DNA from: Candidatus Villigracilis saccharophilus
GTDB taxonomy: Bacteria > Chloroflexota > Anaerolineae > Anaerolineales > Villigracilaceae
DNA: 64,000 bases
NCBI GenBank assembly: GCA_016709305.1
Contig: JADJNA010000026.1
Location: forward strand, 11,737-75,736
Direction of reading: 5' to 3'
Made by a program: the position numbers and the translations under genes. The notes beneath the pieces were generated by a model. That model did not search any database, was not told the DNA's origin, and was given only the letters and a program-made list of their open reading frames with translations. Shown here piece by piece: positions 43,572-53,219 of the stretch. How positions within the stretch are numbered: position 1 is the stretch's first letter; every line of letters starts with the position of its first letter.

Positions 43572-44015
43572 ATGTTCATTGGCCAGTTCCAACACAATCT
43601 CGATGATAAAGGGCGCTTGATGATACCGTCGCGCTTTCGTGATCTGTTGGCAGGTGGCGCTTACATCACACAAGGCTTTGATAAATGCCTCATGGTGATG
43701 ACAGAAACTTATTTTACACAGGTCTATGAGCGGATTGAGGCCATGAACCTTGCGGATGCGAATGCACGTTCTTTGCGCCGCTTGCTTTTATCCAATGCCT
43801 ATCCTGTTGAAGTGGATAAGATCGGGCGCATCCTTGTTCCGCTGAACTTGCGGACCTTCCTTCAAATAGAAGGTGAGGCCGTTGTAGCAGGGCAGGGCGC
43901 GTACTTTGAAGTTTGGAAGCCTGCTGATTGGAATGTGCAAATGGCGCAGCTTCAGGATACAGAAGCCAACTCTCAACGATTTGCTGCACTGGATCTTTCG
44001 AAATCAATCAGCTAG
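43572..44015 (+). CDS. mraZ: MraZ, dcw cluster regulator
   Basis: A 147-residue protein with two SpoVT-AbrB-like halves: FQHNLDDKGRLMIPSRFRD (about residues 6-24) and AYPVEVDKIGRILVPLNLR (about 77-95). It binds the GTGG repeats in front of its own gene as a ring-shaped oligomer and represses the division cluster. First gene of the dcw operon; 22 bases separate it from rsmH. Confidence 0.95.
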   Translation: MFIGQFQHNLDDKGRLMIPSRFRDLLAGGAYITQGFDKCLMVMTETYFTQVYERIEAMNLADANARSLRRLLLSNAYPVEVDKIGRILVPLNLRTFLQIEGEAVVAGQGAYFEVWKPADWNVQMAQLQDTEANSQRFAALDLSKSIS

Positions 44016-44037
44016 TTAACTAGCAACTTCGCTGATC

Positions 44038-44958
44038 ATGCCGCACAAACCTGTACTTTACAAAGAGATTATACACGCACTGCAACCCAAAAGCGGTGGT
44101 CGTTATGTAGATGGCACTCTGGGCGCGGGCGGTCACGCTCGCGGGATCTTGGAGGCCTGTTCGCCAGATGGGCAATTGTTGGGTCTGGACGTTGACCCGC
44201 AGGCGCTTGCGCTTTCTCGTGAGACCTTGGCTCCTTACGCCGAAGGCGGACGTACACACCTCGAGCAGGCCTCCTACATCACCATCACAAAACAACTCGC
44301 CGCATTGAAATGGGATTTCGTCGATGGTATTGTGCTTGACCTTGGCGCATCCTCCATGCAGTTCGATCATGCCGAACGCGGATTTTCGTTCATGCAGGAT
44401 GGTCCGCTCGACATGCGCTTTGGTTCGAACGCATTTCAAAGTGCAGAGGATATCGTCAATACCTATGATGAACGCGACCTGGCAGACTTGATCTTTCGTT
44501 ATGGCGAAGACCGCGATGCGAGAAGGATCGCGAAGGCCATTGTCATGAGCAGACCGCTTCACTCCACCCGTGAACTGGTTGCTGTGATCGAGAAAGCGTC
44601 TCCCCGAAGAGGGGACCGTACACACCCGGCGACGCAAACTTTCCAGGCGTTGCGTATCGCCGTCAACGAGGAACTGGCAGCCGTGGAGAGTGTGCTTCCG
44701 CAAGCCGTTGCAGGTTTACGCTCAGGCGGCAGACTCGCAGTGATCTCCTTCCACTCCTTGGAAGACCGCATCGTCAAGGATTATTTTAGAGAACAAAGCA
44801 AGGCGCTTGTCAACCCGCCTTACGAAAGAATTTATGAAGTGGAACGCAAGGCTGTTGTGGAAATTATCAACAAGAAACCGATCACGGCCTCTGAGGAAGA
44901 GGTACAAGGTAATCCGAGAGCACGCAGCGCAAAACTAAGAGTGATAGAAAAACTATGA
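44038..44958 (+). CDS. rsmH: 16S rRNA (cytosine-1402-N4)-methyltransferase
   Basis: A 306-residue SAM-dependent enzyme that methylates C1402 in the ribosomal P site. It has MPHKPVLYKEIIHAL at the start, the SAM loop DGTLGAGGHARGILE (about residues 22-36), DLGASSMQFDHAERGFSF and the C-terminal RLAVISFHSLEDRIVKDYF. All are RsmH (MraW) hallmarks at the usual length. Its stop overlaps the ftsL-like start by 4 bases. Confidence 0.96.
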   Translation: MPHKPVLYKEIIHALQPKSGGRYVDGTLGAGGHARGILEACSPDGQLLGLDVDPQALALSRETLAPYAEGGRTHLEQASYITITKQLAALKWDFVDGIVLDLGASSMQFDHAERGFSFMQDGPLDMRFGSNAFQSAEDIVNTYDERDLADLIFRYGEDRDARRIAKAIVMSRPLHSTRELVAVIEKASPRRGDRTHPATQTFQALRIAVNEELAAVESVLPQAVAGLRSGGRLAVISFHSLEDRIVKDYFREQSKALVNPPYERIYEVERKAVVEIINKKPITASEEEVQGNPRARSAKLRVIEKL

Positions 44959-45425
44959 ACATACAAAACGTAAATCATCTCGTCCATGCATATAAAGTCG
45001 CACCCTGGCGCGTCCAGCGTCAGTGGATCGGCGCAGCACTGCTTGCGGTTGTGGCGCTTGTGATGGTTGCAACTCTATACCTTGATGTTACTTCGCAGGC
45101 GGCTATTGCCGGGCGCGAGATCCAGGTCCTGACCGCCCAGATCGCTGAAGGACAACGAATCAGCGCAGATTTGCAAACACAGCTTGCTTCACTCACTTCG
45201 GCAAGTGTCATGGAACAACGCGCGCTCGATCTTGGTTTCCGACCCATGAAATCTTCTGATGCGGAATATCTTGTTGTGCCGGGGTACTATGAACCCAAAC
45301 CTGAAATTCTTTCTTCTGCATCGCGTCCTCAATTAAGTGCTCTGACCATTCCTCCGGAATATAACGAGTCATTATTGGATTGGGTGGATGAAAAGATCGC
45401 GACATCTTCAAGAGGCAGAAAATGA
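44955..45425 (+). CDS. ftsL: FtsL-like division protein
   Basis: A 156-residue bitopic protein: short cytoplasmic tail, one transmembrane helix (about residues 27-48), then a coiled-coil region (REIQVLTAQIAEGQRISADL, about 55-85) and the conserved-type LGFRPMKSSDAEYLVVPG. Sequence identity to FtsL is generally weak, so the assignment uses topology and position between rsmH and the class B penicillin-binding protein. FtsL scaffolds FtsQ and FtsB at the septum. Overlaps both neighbours by 4 bases. Confidence 0.8.
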   Translation: MNIQNVNHLVHAYKVAPWRVQRQWIGAALLAVVALVMVATLYLDVTSQAAIAGREIQVLTAQIAEGQRISADLQTQLASLTSASVMEQRALDLGFRPMKSSDAEYLVVPGYYEPKPEILSSASRPQLSALTIPPEYNESLLDWVDEKIATSSRGRK

Positions 45426-47158
45426 GACAGCAATATGCGCGCAGAACCCAGCTTGTCATGGTGTTGATCAGCCTGATCTCACTTGGTATTATCGTGCAAA
45501 TGGTGCGTATTCAAACCAGTCCGGCTGCAGCCATCTTAAAACAACGCGGTGATGAATTCCAAACCGAATGGCGTACTTTCTTTCCTGATCGCGGTGAGAT
45601 CTATGACCGTACCGGTCATCTGTTGGCAGGGAATAAATCAGCTTATGAGATAGGGGTAAATTTGAATATTGTGCAGGATCCCGAGGCAATCCTTGCCGCC
45701 GCCGCAAGCGTCGATCTTGATTTGGATTATGCCGAAGCCCTGGATGCCATTCAAAACCCGCCCGAGAACCGCACTTTTGTCGTCATAGCGGATTATGTTG
45801 ATCAGGAAAAAGGATTGAAGCTTCAGGCGCTGAAAGACGCTGATGATGGCCGGTTCGGCGATTTAACAGGTTTGGAATTTAATTTGCATCCCATGCGTAG
45901 TTATCCCGAGAAGGACCTGGCCTCAAATATTATTGGTTTTGTCAGCCATGGCAGACGTGGCTATTTTGGTATTGAAGAGAAATATGATATTTTACTGGCG
46001 GGTGCCCCGGTTCAAATGCTTGTTCCAGTAGACCCAAATCTGGCCTCAGATATTGAGCATGTGCCGGATGGCACTACCCTCATCCTTACGATCAACCGTG
46101 ATTTGCAGGCAGCTGCCGAGGACATATTGGATGAATCCCTTGACAAATATGGCGCGCAGAACGGGACGATCGCCATCATGGATCCGCAGAACGGCGAGCT
46201 GCTTGCAATCGCCTCGCATGAACGAATGGATCTAAATGAATTTTGGAATTACGGCTCGATCTATGATAATGCCAGTGATTACAGCCGCGCCATTTCCACA
46301 CCTTATGAACCGGGTTCTGTTCTCAAGATTCTCACCATGGCCGCCGCGTTGGACAGCGGGACAGTCACCCCTGGAACGACATATCTTGATACTGGATCCA
46401 TCATGGTTGGGGGGGCGGTCATTCGCAACTGGGACCAGGGAGCGTGGGGTGTTCAGGATATGACCGGTTGTTTACAGCACTCGCTCAATGTGTGCATGGC
46501 TACACTTTCCACATCCATGGGTGCAGGGACTTTTTACAATTATATGGACAAGTTTGGACTCGGTCACCTGACCGGTGTGGATTTGGCTGGGGAAGCCGCG
46601 GGCAGGCTTAAATTCCCGGGTGATACAGATTGGTATTTGGTTGATCTTGGCACGAATTCTTTTGGTCAGGGTGTTGCCGCCACGCCCATTCAGATCATGA
46701 TGGCTGCTTCTGCCATCGCCAATGACGGACGTACCGTCACGCCGCACGCTGTGTACGCGATGGTACGGGATGGCCGCCAATACAATGTCCCTGCCCAGTT
46801 TGCGGGTTCCCCGATCTCTGAGCAAACAGCAGATACACTTTCTGAAATGCTGGCAGTCTCCGTTTCGTCAGAAGGTTCGCTGGCGCAAGTGCCAGGCTAT
46901 CGATTGGCTGGCAAGACCGGCACCGCGCAAATTCCCGTTAACGGTTTTTATGATGATGAAGCGACCAATGCATCTTTCATAGGCTGGGGGCCGGTCGACG
47001 ATCCGAAGTTCATGATCTATGTCTGGCTTGAACGACCGGAAGTATCCACTTGGGGTTCTGAAACCGCTGCGCCTGTTTTTGCTGAAATGGCTGAAAAGAC
47101 CATCATCCTTTTGGATATTCCGCCCGACAACATCAGACAACAATTCGCTGTAAAATAA
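45422..47158 (+). CDS. ftsI: Class B penicillin-binding protein, FtsI/PBP3
   Basis: A 578-residue septal transpeptidase. One N-terminal helix (about residues 11-27), a dimerisation domain starting at FFPDRGEIYDR, then the transpeptidase domain with the active-site Ser in SVLK (299-302), SLN (354-356) and KTG (498-500). No PASTA domains. It cross-links septal peptidoglycan with FtsW as its glycosyltransferase partner. Overlaps ftsL by 4 bases; murF starts 1 base after the stop. Confidence 0.94.
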   Translation: MRQQYARRTQLVMVLISLISLGIIVQMVRIQTSPAAAILKQRGDEFQTEWRTFFPDRGEIYDRTGHLLAGNKSAYEIGVNLNIVQDPEAILAAAASVDLDLDYAEALDAIQNPPENRTFVVIADYVDQEKGLKLQALKDADDGRFGDLTGLEFNLHPMRSYPEKDLASNIIGFVSHGRRGYFGIEEKYDILLAGAPVQMLVPVDPNLASDIEHVPDGTTLILTINRDLQAAAEDILDESLDKYGAQNGTIAIMDPQNGELLAIASHERMDLNEFWNYGSIYDNASDYSRAISTPYEPGSVLKILTMAAALDSGTVTPGTTYLDTGSIMVGGAVIRNWDQGAWGVQDMTGCLQHSLNVCMATLSTSMGAGTFYNYMDKFGLGHLTGVDLAGEAAGRLKFPGDTDWYLVDLGTNSFGQGVAATPIQIMMAASAIANDGRTVTPHAVYAMVRDGRQYNVPAQFAGSPISEQTADTLSEMLAVSVSSEGSLAQVPGYRLAGKTGTAQIPVNGFYDDEATNASFIGWGPVDDPKFMIYVWLERPEVSTWGSETAAPVFAEMAEKTIILLDIPPDNIRQQFAVK

Positions 47159-47159
47159 A

Positions 47160-48581
47160 ATGCTCATATTAGCAGACGCCCTCGAAGCCATTACCCGCAA
47201 CGCAGCTCGCTGTACGAACGCGAATGCGATCATTACTGAAGCGGCTATTGACTCGCGTCTGGTAATTCCCGGTTCGCTCTTTGTCGCCATCCCGGGTGAA
47301 AAAGTGGATGGACATGATTTTATTTCAGAAGCATTTAATAGGGGGGCATCTTTTGCTTTAACCCAAAAAGATATGCCCGCCTCATTGCGGACCCTTGACC
47401 TGCGTGGCGGTCAAGCGGTGCAACCCACCTTTGACTTTACTCCGCCTCTCTGTCTGCGTGTAGATAATACCATCTCCGCTTTACAGCAGATCGCGCGCTT
47501 TTGGCGACGCAAATTGGATTTGCGTGTGGTTGGTGTAACCGGCAGCGTGGGCAAATCCACTTCCAAAGAAATGATCGCTGAGGTACTTGGGACGAAGTAT
47601 CGTACGCTAAAAAGCCCCGGGAATTTAAATAATGAAATTGGTTTGCCGCTCACGATCTTAAGGCTTGGCAGCGGCTATCAACGTGCCGTGCTGGAAATGG
47701 GGTTTTATGTGCCCGGCGAGATCCAATTCCTTTGTGATATTGCCCTGCCTCAAATTGGCGTTGTGACGAATGTTGGCACTGTCCATGCAGAGCGCGCAGG
47801 TTCACAGGAAGCAATCGCGCGCGGAAAGAGCGAATTAGTCCAGGCACTTCCATCTGACGGAGTGGCGATCCTTAACTTTGATGACCCCTGGGTTCGCAAG
47901 ATGGAGGAGAAAGCCAGAGCGCGAGTCTTCTTTTACGGGCTTTCCCCTGAATCCCACCTGTGGGCTGACCAGATCCAGGGGCTCGGGCTGGATGGCATTC
48001 GCTTCCGCCTGCATTACAAAGGTGAGACGATCCATACTCGTGTTCCCATGATCGGACGCCATTCTGTCCATACCGCTTTACGAGCTGCCGCTGTTGGTTT
48101 GAATGATGGATTGAACTGGCAGGAGATATTCGAAGGTTTTGCTCAGGGACAGTCTCAGCTCCGTCTCGTTGCTGTGCGCAGCAAGACCGGAGCTTTAATT
48201 CTGGATGATACCTATAATGCATCACCGGAATCCATGCTGGCAGCTCTAAACCTGCTGGATGAAATGGATGGCATCAAATATGCTGTCCTGGGTGACATGC
48301 TTGAACTCGGTCCTTATGAAAAACAAGGACATGAGATGGTGGGGCTGCGTGCTGCACAGGTGGCAAAGACCCTGCTTACACTGGGACCGCGCGCCCATCT
48401 GATCGCAGAATCGGCCCGCCGCGCAGGTATGAAAGCTGCCAATATTATCGAGTTTGAGGAAGCGGAGCCGATCGTGGATTGGTTAAGCAAGCACCTGACA
48501 TCGAACGATGCCGTCCTGATCAAGGGGTCGCATGGGTTGCGTATGGATCGCATCACGGCCGCCCTCGAGGTGCAATCATGA
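47160..48581 (+). CDS. murF: UDP-MurNAc-tripeptide-D-Ala-D-Ala ligase
   Basis: A 473-residue Mur ligase. ATP loop VTGSVGKSTSKEM (about residues 124-136), central EMGFYVPGEIQFLCDI with the metal-binding Glu, and the C-terminal ILDDTYNASPESMLAAL (MurF hallmark, D-Ala-D-Ala binding). It completes the UDP-MurNAc-pentapeptide in the cytoplasm. It follows ftsI directly, where murE would be expected. The stop overlaps the mraY start as ATGA. Confidence 0.95.
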   Translation: MLILADALEAITRNAARCTNANAIITEAAIDSRLVIPGSLFVAIPGEKVDGHDFISEAFNRGASFALTQKDMPASLRTLDLRGGQAVQPTFDFTPPLCLRVDNTISALQQIARFWRRKLDLRVVGVTGSVGKSTSKEMIAEVLGTKYRTLKSPGNLNNEIGLPLTILRLGSGYQRAVLEMGFYVPGEIQFLCDIALPQIGVVTNVGTVHAERAGSQEAIARGKSELVQALPSDGVAILNFDDPWVRKMEEKARARVFFYGLSPESHLWADQIQGLGLDGIRFRLHYKGETIHTRVPMIGRHSVHTALRAAAVGLNDGLNWQEIFEGFAQGQSQLRLVAVRSKTGALILDDTYNASPESMLAALNLLDEMDGIKYAVLGDMLELGPYEKQGHEMVGLRAAQVAKTLLTLGPRAHLIAESARRAGMKAANIIEFEEAEPIVDWLSKHLTSNDAVLIKGSHGLRMDRITAALEVQS

Positions 48582-49582
48582 GACAGATCGCGCTTTCCCT
48601 TAGTTTGGCCGGACTCGCGTTTGTGATGACTGCCATCTGGGGCGGACCGTTGCTTCGTATTCTGCGTCATTACAAGATCGGCAAGATCATTCGTGTGGAA
48701 GAGCCGGGCCATCATGGCGTGAAAATGGGAACACCCACCATGGGCGGTGTTCTGTTCATTTTTCCAGTATTGTTGTTTAGTGGTTTATTAAACGCGGTCG
48801 CTTTAATTGGCGTCAGTATCACAGCGAACGGGGTTGGGCGTTCAGTGCTTGTGCCGATGGCTGCCATGGCCGGATACGCCATCCTTGGGGCAGTCGATGA
48901 TTGGGAAGGGATTCGCGGCAAGCGCAAAGGCGACGGCATGCGCGCGCGCACAAAATTTTTCTTCCAGGTGATCCTGGCGCTTGTGATCGCTTATGTATTG
49001 AAATACCAGATGGATGTGCCGGACCTGTATTTGCCCGGATTATTCTTTGAGATCGAACTAGGCTGGTGGTATGTGCCGATCGCGGCATTTATCATCGTGG
49101 CCGAATCCAACGCGATGAACTTCACCGACGGGCTTGACGGCCTGGCCGGCTTGATCGCTGCGACAGCTTTTGCAGCTTTTGGAGGGATCGCCATCATGCA
49201 AGACCAGGTCTATGTGGCGCGGTTTTGTTTTATTCTGGTTGGAGCATTATTTGGTTTCTTATGGTTCAACGTGCATCCGGCTGAACTATTCATGGGCGAT
49301 ACCGGTTCCCTTCCATTGGGGGCGGTGCTGGCGGTGGTCGCGCTGATGACCGGCCAATGGCCGATGCTGCTGATCATTGCCGTTATCCCGCTGGCAGAAA
49401 TGGTCAGTGATGTGATCCAGATCGTTTATTTCAAGTGGACGAAAGGAAAACGCTTTTTCAAGATGGCGCCCATTCATTTACATTTTGAATTACTCGGCTG
49501 GAGCGAAACCCAGGTTGTACAGCGCTTTTGGTTGATCGGTTTGATGGCGGCTTTAATTGGAATTGGACTATCGCAAGTGTAG
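48578..49582 (+). CDS. mraY: Phospho-MurNAc-pentapeptide translocase
   Basis: A 334-residue polytopic membrane enzyme (about ten helices) that makes lipid I. Start at ATG 48578 overlapping the murF stop. Motifs: GTPTMGGVLF (about residues 49-58), AVDDWEGIRGKRKG with the catalytic Asp pair, NFTDGLDGLAG (third catalytic Asp) and the HLHFELLGW loop. Followed after 5 bases by murD. Confidence 0.95.
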   Translation: MRQIALSLSLAGLAFVMTAIWGGPLLRILRHYKIGKIIRVEEPGHHGVKMGTPTMGGVLFIFPVLLFSGLLNAVALIGVSITANGVGRSVLVPMAAMAGYAILGAVDDWEGIRGKRKGDGMRARTKFFFQVILALVIAYVLKYQMDVPDLYLPGLFFEIELGWWYVPIAAFIIVAESNAMNFTDGLDGLAGLIAATAFAAFGGIAIMQDQVYVARFCFILVGALFGFLWFNVHPAELFMGDTGSLPLGAVLAVVALMTGQWPMLLIIAVIPLAEMVSDVIQIVYFKWTKGKRFFKMAPIHLHFELLGWSETQVVQRFWLIGLMAALIGIGLSQV

Positions 49583-49587
49583 CTACT

Positions 49588-50981
49588 ATGACAAATTGGA
49601 ACGGAACCCACACACTCATCCTCGGCGCAGCAAGACAGGGAATTGCCCTGGCCCGCTGGCTCGCTCGTCACGGTTCATCCGTGACTTTGAGTGATTCGCG
49701 GTCCGCGAATGAACTTGCTTCCGCGCGTGCCGCTCTCGCAGATACGAGCGTGGAATGGGCAGTGGGTGGGCATCCCCTGGAATTATTGGACCAGGCTGAT
49801 GCGCTTTTCCTTTCAGGCGGCGTCCCCTTAACTCTGCCCATTGTTCAGGAAGCAGTGAAACGCGGAATTCCGCTCTCGAATGACACACAGGTCTTCATGG
49901 AAGTTGTGCCGTGCAAAACAATCGGCATCACCGGCTCGGCAGGAAAGACAACGACCACAACCCTGGTCGGTGAAATGGCGAAACTTTCAATTCAGAATGC
50001 ATAAATCCGTTCTCGCTTCCGGTTTTTGTTGGAGGCAATATCGGCGACCCGCTCATTAATTATGTGGATGAAATGAAGGCGGACGACCTGGCGATCCTGG
50101 AACTTTCCTCTTTTCAATTGGAACAGATGACCATTTCGCCGAATATCTCTGCGATCTTGAATATCACCCCCAATCATCTGGATCGTCACGGCACAATGGA
50201 AGCATATACAAATGCTAAAGCCCGCATTTTGGAATTCCAGACTGGAAAAGATACCGCCATTCTCAGTCATGATGATAAAGGAGCATGGAGTTTGCGCAAT
50301 AAAATAAAAGGCAGACTCTTAACGTTTAGTTTGCATGATCTGGATGAAGGTTTGAATGGCGCATACCACCATGATGGATTATTGAATCTGCGCGATGGCA
50401 ATGCGTACCTGCCTTTGATTTTGCGCGAGAATATCCGGCTGCGTGGCGACCATAATGTGGCGAATGTGCTTGCCGCTTTCACGATCGGTCACGCTGCTGG
50501 ATTTAAACTTGATGACATGCTCGAAGCGGTTGAAGAATTTCGCGGTGTGCCACACCGGCTCGAACTTGTGCGCGAGCTGCATGGTGTGCGCTGGTATAAC
50601 GACTCGATCGCGACTGCGCCGGAACGAAGTATGGCAGCCATCCATGCCTTTGATGAGCCGATCGTATTATTGCTTGGCGGGCGTGATAAGAAGTTACCCT
50701 GGCTGGATATCGCCGAGTTGATCTGCCGCCGGGTGGATCATGTGGTGGTCTTTGGCGAGGCGGCGGAATTGATCCAGAAAGCCATAACAAGTGTCAGTGA
50801 AGTTCGAAGCGTTGATCTTCATCGCGTGAATGATCTTAAAGAGGCAGTGATCAAAGCCGCGGAAATCGCCTCGGCAGGTGATGTCGTCCTGCTTTCACCG
50901 GGCGGTACAAGTTATGACGCGTTCAAGGATTTTGCAGAGAGAGGAGATTATTTTATAAAATGGGTACAGGAACTTTCGTAA
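49588..50981 (+). CDS. murD: UDP-MurNAc-L-Ala-D-Glu ligase (frame broken near 50000)
   Basis: Starts at the ATG at 49588 (MTNWNGTHTLILGAARQG). It has the ATP loop GITGSAGKTTTTTLVGEM (about residues 112-129). The frame then stops at 50004 while a neighbouring frame reads INPFSLPVFVGGNIGDPLI and the central ELSSFQLEQM and NITPNHLDRHG, reaching the C-terminal NDSIATAPERSMAAI. About 464 residues once joined. As murD is essential and single here, the break is probably an assembly error. It adds D-Glu to UDP-MurNAc-L-Ala. The end overlaps ftsW by 22 bases. Confidence 0.9.
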
Positions 50982-52207
50982 ACGAACGCCCTTTAAACCG
51001 CCCCAGATTTACAGGCGGCTTCGATATGCCATTGCTTGTCGCTCTGGCTATATTGATCGTGTTTGGCTTGGTGATGCTCTTCTCTGCTTCGTACGATTTT
51101 TCAGGCAAAGTATATGGCGACCCAATGTATATGTTTAACCGCCAATTAATGTGGCTTGGAGTTGGGATGGTGATATTTACCATTCTTGCTTTTTCTGATT
51201 ACCACTATTGGCGTAAACTGGTTGTGCCGGCCATGGTGGTCTCTGTTATTTTGCTGATCGCCGTCCTGTTTGTGGAAGGGGAGGGCCCGAAACGTGGTCT
51301 TTTCAATGGTTCTGTACAGCCTTCGGAACTGGCCAAGCTGGTATCCGTCCTGTATCTGGGTGTCTGGTTGAACGCGAAGAAACAGGACTTGCAGGATGTT
51401 TCCTTTGGATTAATTCCGCTGGGTGTGATTCTTGGTTTTGTCGGCGGGTTGATCGGATTGGAACCTGATTTCAGCGCTGCCGTAACCATTTTGATTCTTG
51501 GCGGTCTGCTGTTCTTTCTTGCAGGCGGAGACATAAAACAAATTAGCATCCTGCTCGTCGTGGCGATAATTGCCGCTGTTTTGGTTTCAGTATTTACGGC
51601 CACGGGTCGTGATCGCATGATCCCATTTATTGCCGGACTAAAAAACCCATTGGATTCTTCAGATCATGTGCGGGCTTCGCTTGGGGCGATCGCCAACGGT
51701 GGGTGGTTTGGTACAGGACTTGGATTGTCACGCAGCAAATATTTGCAGTTGCCGCTCCCTCCAAGGGACAGCATTTTTGCAGTCATTGCTGAGGAACTTG
51801 GATTGGTGGGTTCAATCGCCCTGATCGCTTTGTATGGATTTATCTTTTGGCGTGGATTTGTTGTTGCGCGTCGCGCCCCGGACATGCTTGGTACTTTGTT
51901 GGCTTCAGGGCTGGTAACCTGGATTGCTTTTGAAGCGCTGTCTAACATCGCTGTGATGGTGGGGCTCATGCCCTTCACTGGAAACTCACTGCCATTCGTC
52001 AGTTCTGGCGGATCAAATCTTGTGATCATGTTGAGCGCATTTGGCATGGTTTCGAATATTTCCAGACAAACCGGCGAAGGTACGATCACGGATGAAGAAT
52101 GGAGGTCTTATAGTGCGGTTGCTAATTTGCGCTGGGGGGACGGGCGGCGGGGTGTATCCCGCGCTCGCCGTGCACAGCGCGCTGACCAGTCAAAACCCCG
52201 GCTTTGA
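50960..52207 (+). CDS. ftsW: SEDS peptidoglycan glycosyltransferase FtsW
   Basis: A 415-residue SEDS protein with ten transmembrane helices. Conserved segments: SASYDFSGKVYGDPMYMFNRQ, GSVQPSELAKL, GLEPDFSAAVTI (in the place of the usual QPDLGTA), LPLPPRDSIFAVIAEELG and PFVSSGGSNLVI. It polymerises lipid II at the septum with FtsI. Its last 31 residues, a basic tail beginning at about LRWGDGRRG, lie within the murG reading frame; a shorter natural end is possible. Confidence 0.93.
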   Translation: MGTGTFVNERPLNRPRFTGGFDMPLLVALAILIVFGLVMLFSASYDFSGKVYGDPMYMFNRQLMWLGVGMVIFTILAFSDYHYWRKLVVPAMVVSVILLIAVLFVEGEGPKRGLFNGSVQPSELAKLVSVLYLGVWLNAKKQDLQDVSFGLIPLGVILGFVGGLIGLEPDFSAAVTILILGGLLFFLAGGDIKQISILLVVAIIAAVLVSVFTATGRDRMIPFIAGLKNPLDSSDHVRASLGAIANGGWFGTGLGLSRSKYLQLPLPPRDSIFAVIAEELGLVGSIALIALYGFIFWRGFVVARRAPDMLGTLLASGLVTWIAFEALSNIAVMVGLMPFTGNSLPFVSSGGSNLVIMLSAFGMVSNISRQTGEGTITDEEWRSYSAVANLRWGDGRRGVSRARRAQRADQSKPRL

Positions 52208-53219
52208 TACTTTGTGGGTTGGTGGTGAAGGCGGTATGGAGCAGGAACTCGTGAATCGCGCGGGTATCCCTTATCGTTCCATTCCTGCGGCGGGTGTGCA
52301 TGGCGTTGGCTTGCGGACGCTGCCTGGCAATCTATTAAAACTTGTGCGTGGTGTGACAGCTTCACGCCAAATTTTACGCGAGTTCAAACCGGATGTGCTA
52401 TTCTTTACCGGCGGCTTTATAGCCGCTCCCATGGCTTTTGCCGGTCGAAATATTCCAACCGTATTATATGTGCCTGATATTGAGCCTGGTCTCGCGCTCA
52501 AATTCCTTTCCCGTTTTGCTGATGTCATCACCGTGACTGCGCCGGCTTCAAAGAAATATTTTCCGCGCCTGAAAGAAATTATCCCCACGGGCTACCCGCT
52601 GCGTGCTGACCTCGTAAACTGGTCGCGCGCAAAAGCGATCCAGCACCTGGGTTTGGATGCTGCGCAAACAAAGCCCACCCTGCTCATCACCGGCGGAAGC
52701 AAGGGCGCACGTTCGATCAATATGGCGGTTCTGAACCATCTCAACGAACTTCTGAACATCGCGCAGATCATTCACATCACAGGTTCATTGGATTGGTCCC
52801 TTGTTGAAAGATCTGCGCAGGAATTGCCTGTGCATTTACGCTCCAGTTACCATGCCATGCCCTATTTGCATGAGATGGGCGCTGCCTTGGCCGCCGCAGA
52901 TCTGGTCGTATCGCGCGCGGGCGCTTCCACACTGGGAGAATATCCGCTCTTTGGTTTACCTGCTGTGCTGATCCCATATCCTTATGCGTGGCGATATCAA
53001 AAAGTGAACGCAGATTTTCTTGCCGAACAAAATGCGGTGGTCATCTTGCAGGATGAGTTATTGGAAGATAAACTTCTGAACACGGTAAAAGACTTGTTAC
53101 TTAATGATAAGAAAAAACTTGAAAGCATGCGTGCCGCGCTGAAAAAAATGGCGCACCCCAACGCGGCAGGTATTATCGCCAGTCAGTTGGTTAAACTGGC
53201 AGGAGAACAACCCTTATGA
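52113..53219 (+). CDS. murG: Lipid II synthase MurG
   Basis: A 368-residue GT-B glycosyltransferase adding GlcNAc to lipid I. The GTG at 52113 is chosen because GGAGG lies 8 bases upstream and the protein then begins MRLLICAGGTGGGVYPALAV. The glycine-rich loop keeps GGTGG but has Gly where almost all MurG proteins have His. LLITGGSKGARSIN and SRAGASTLGEYPLFGLPAVLIPYPYA (the UDP-GlcNAc site) are otherwise typical. It overlaps ftsW by 95 bases. Confidence 0.93.
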   Translation: MRLLICAGGTGGGVYPALAVHSALTSQNPGFDTLWVGGEGGMEQELVNRAGIPYRSIPAAGVHGVGLRTLPGNLLKLVRGVTASRQILREFKPDVLFFTGGFIAAPMAFAGRNIPTVLYVPDIEPGLALKFLSRFADVITVTAPASKKYFPRLKEIIPTGYPLRADLVNWSRAKAIQHLGLDAAQTKPTLLITGGSKGARSINMAVLNHLNELLNIAQIIHITGSLDWSLVERSAQELPVHLRSSYHAMPYLHEMGAALAAADLVVSRAGASTLGEYPLFGLPAVLIPYPYAWRYQKVNADFLAEQNAVVILQDELLEDKLLNTVKDLLLNDKKKLESMRAALKKMAHPNAAGIIASQLVKLAGEQPL

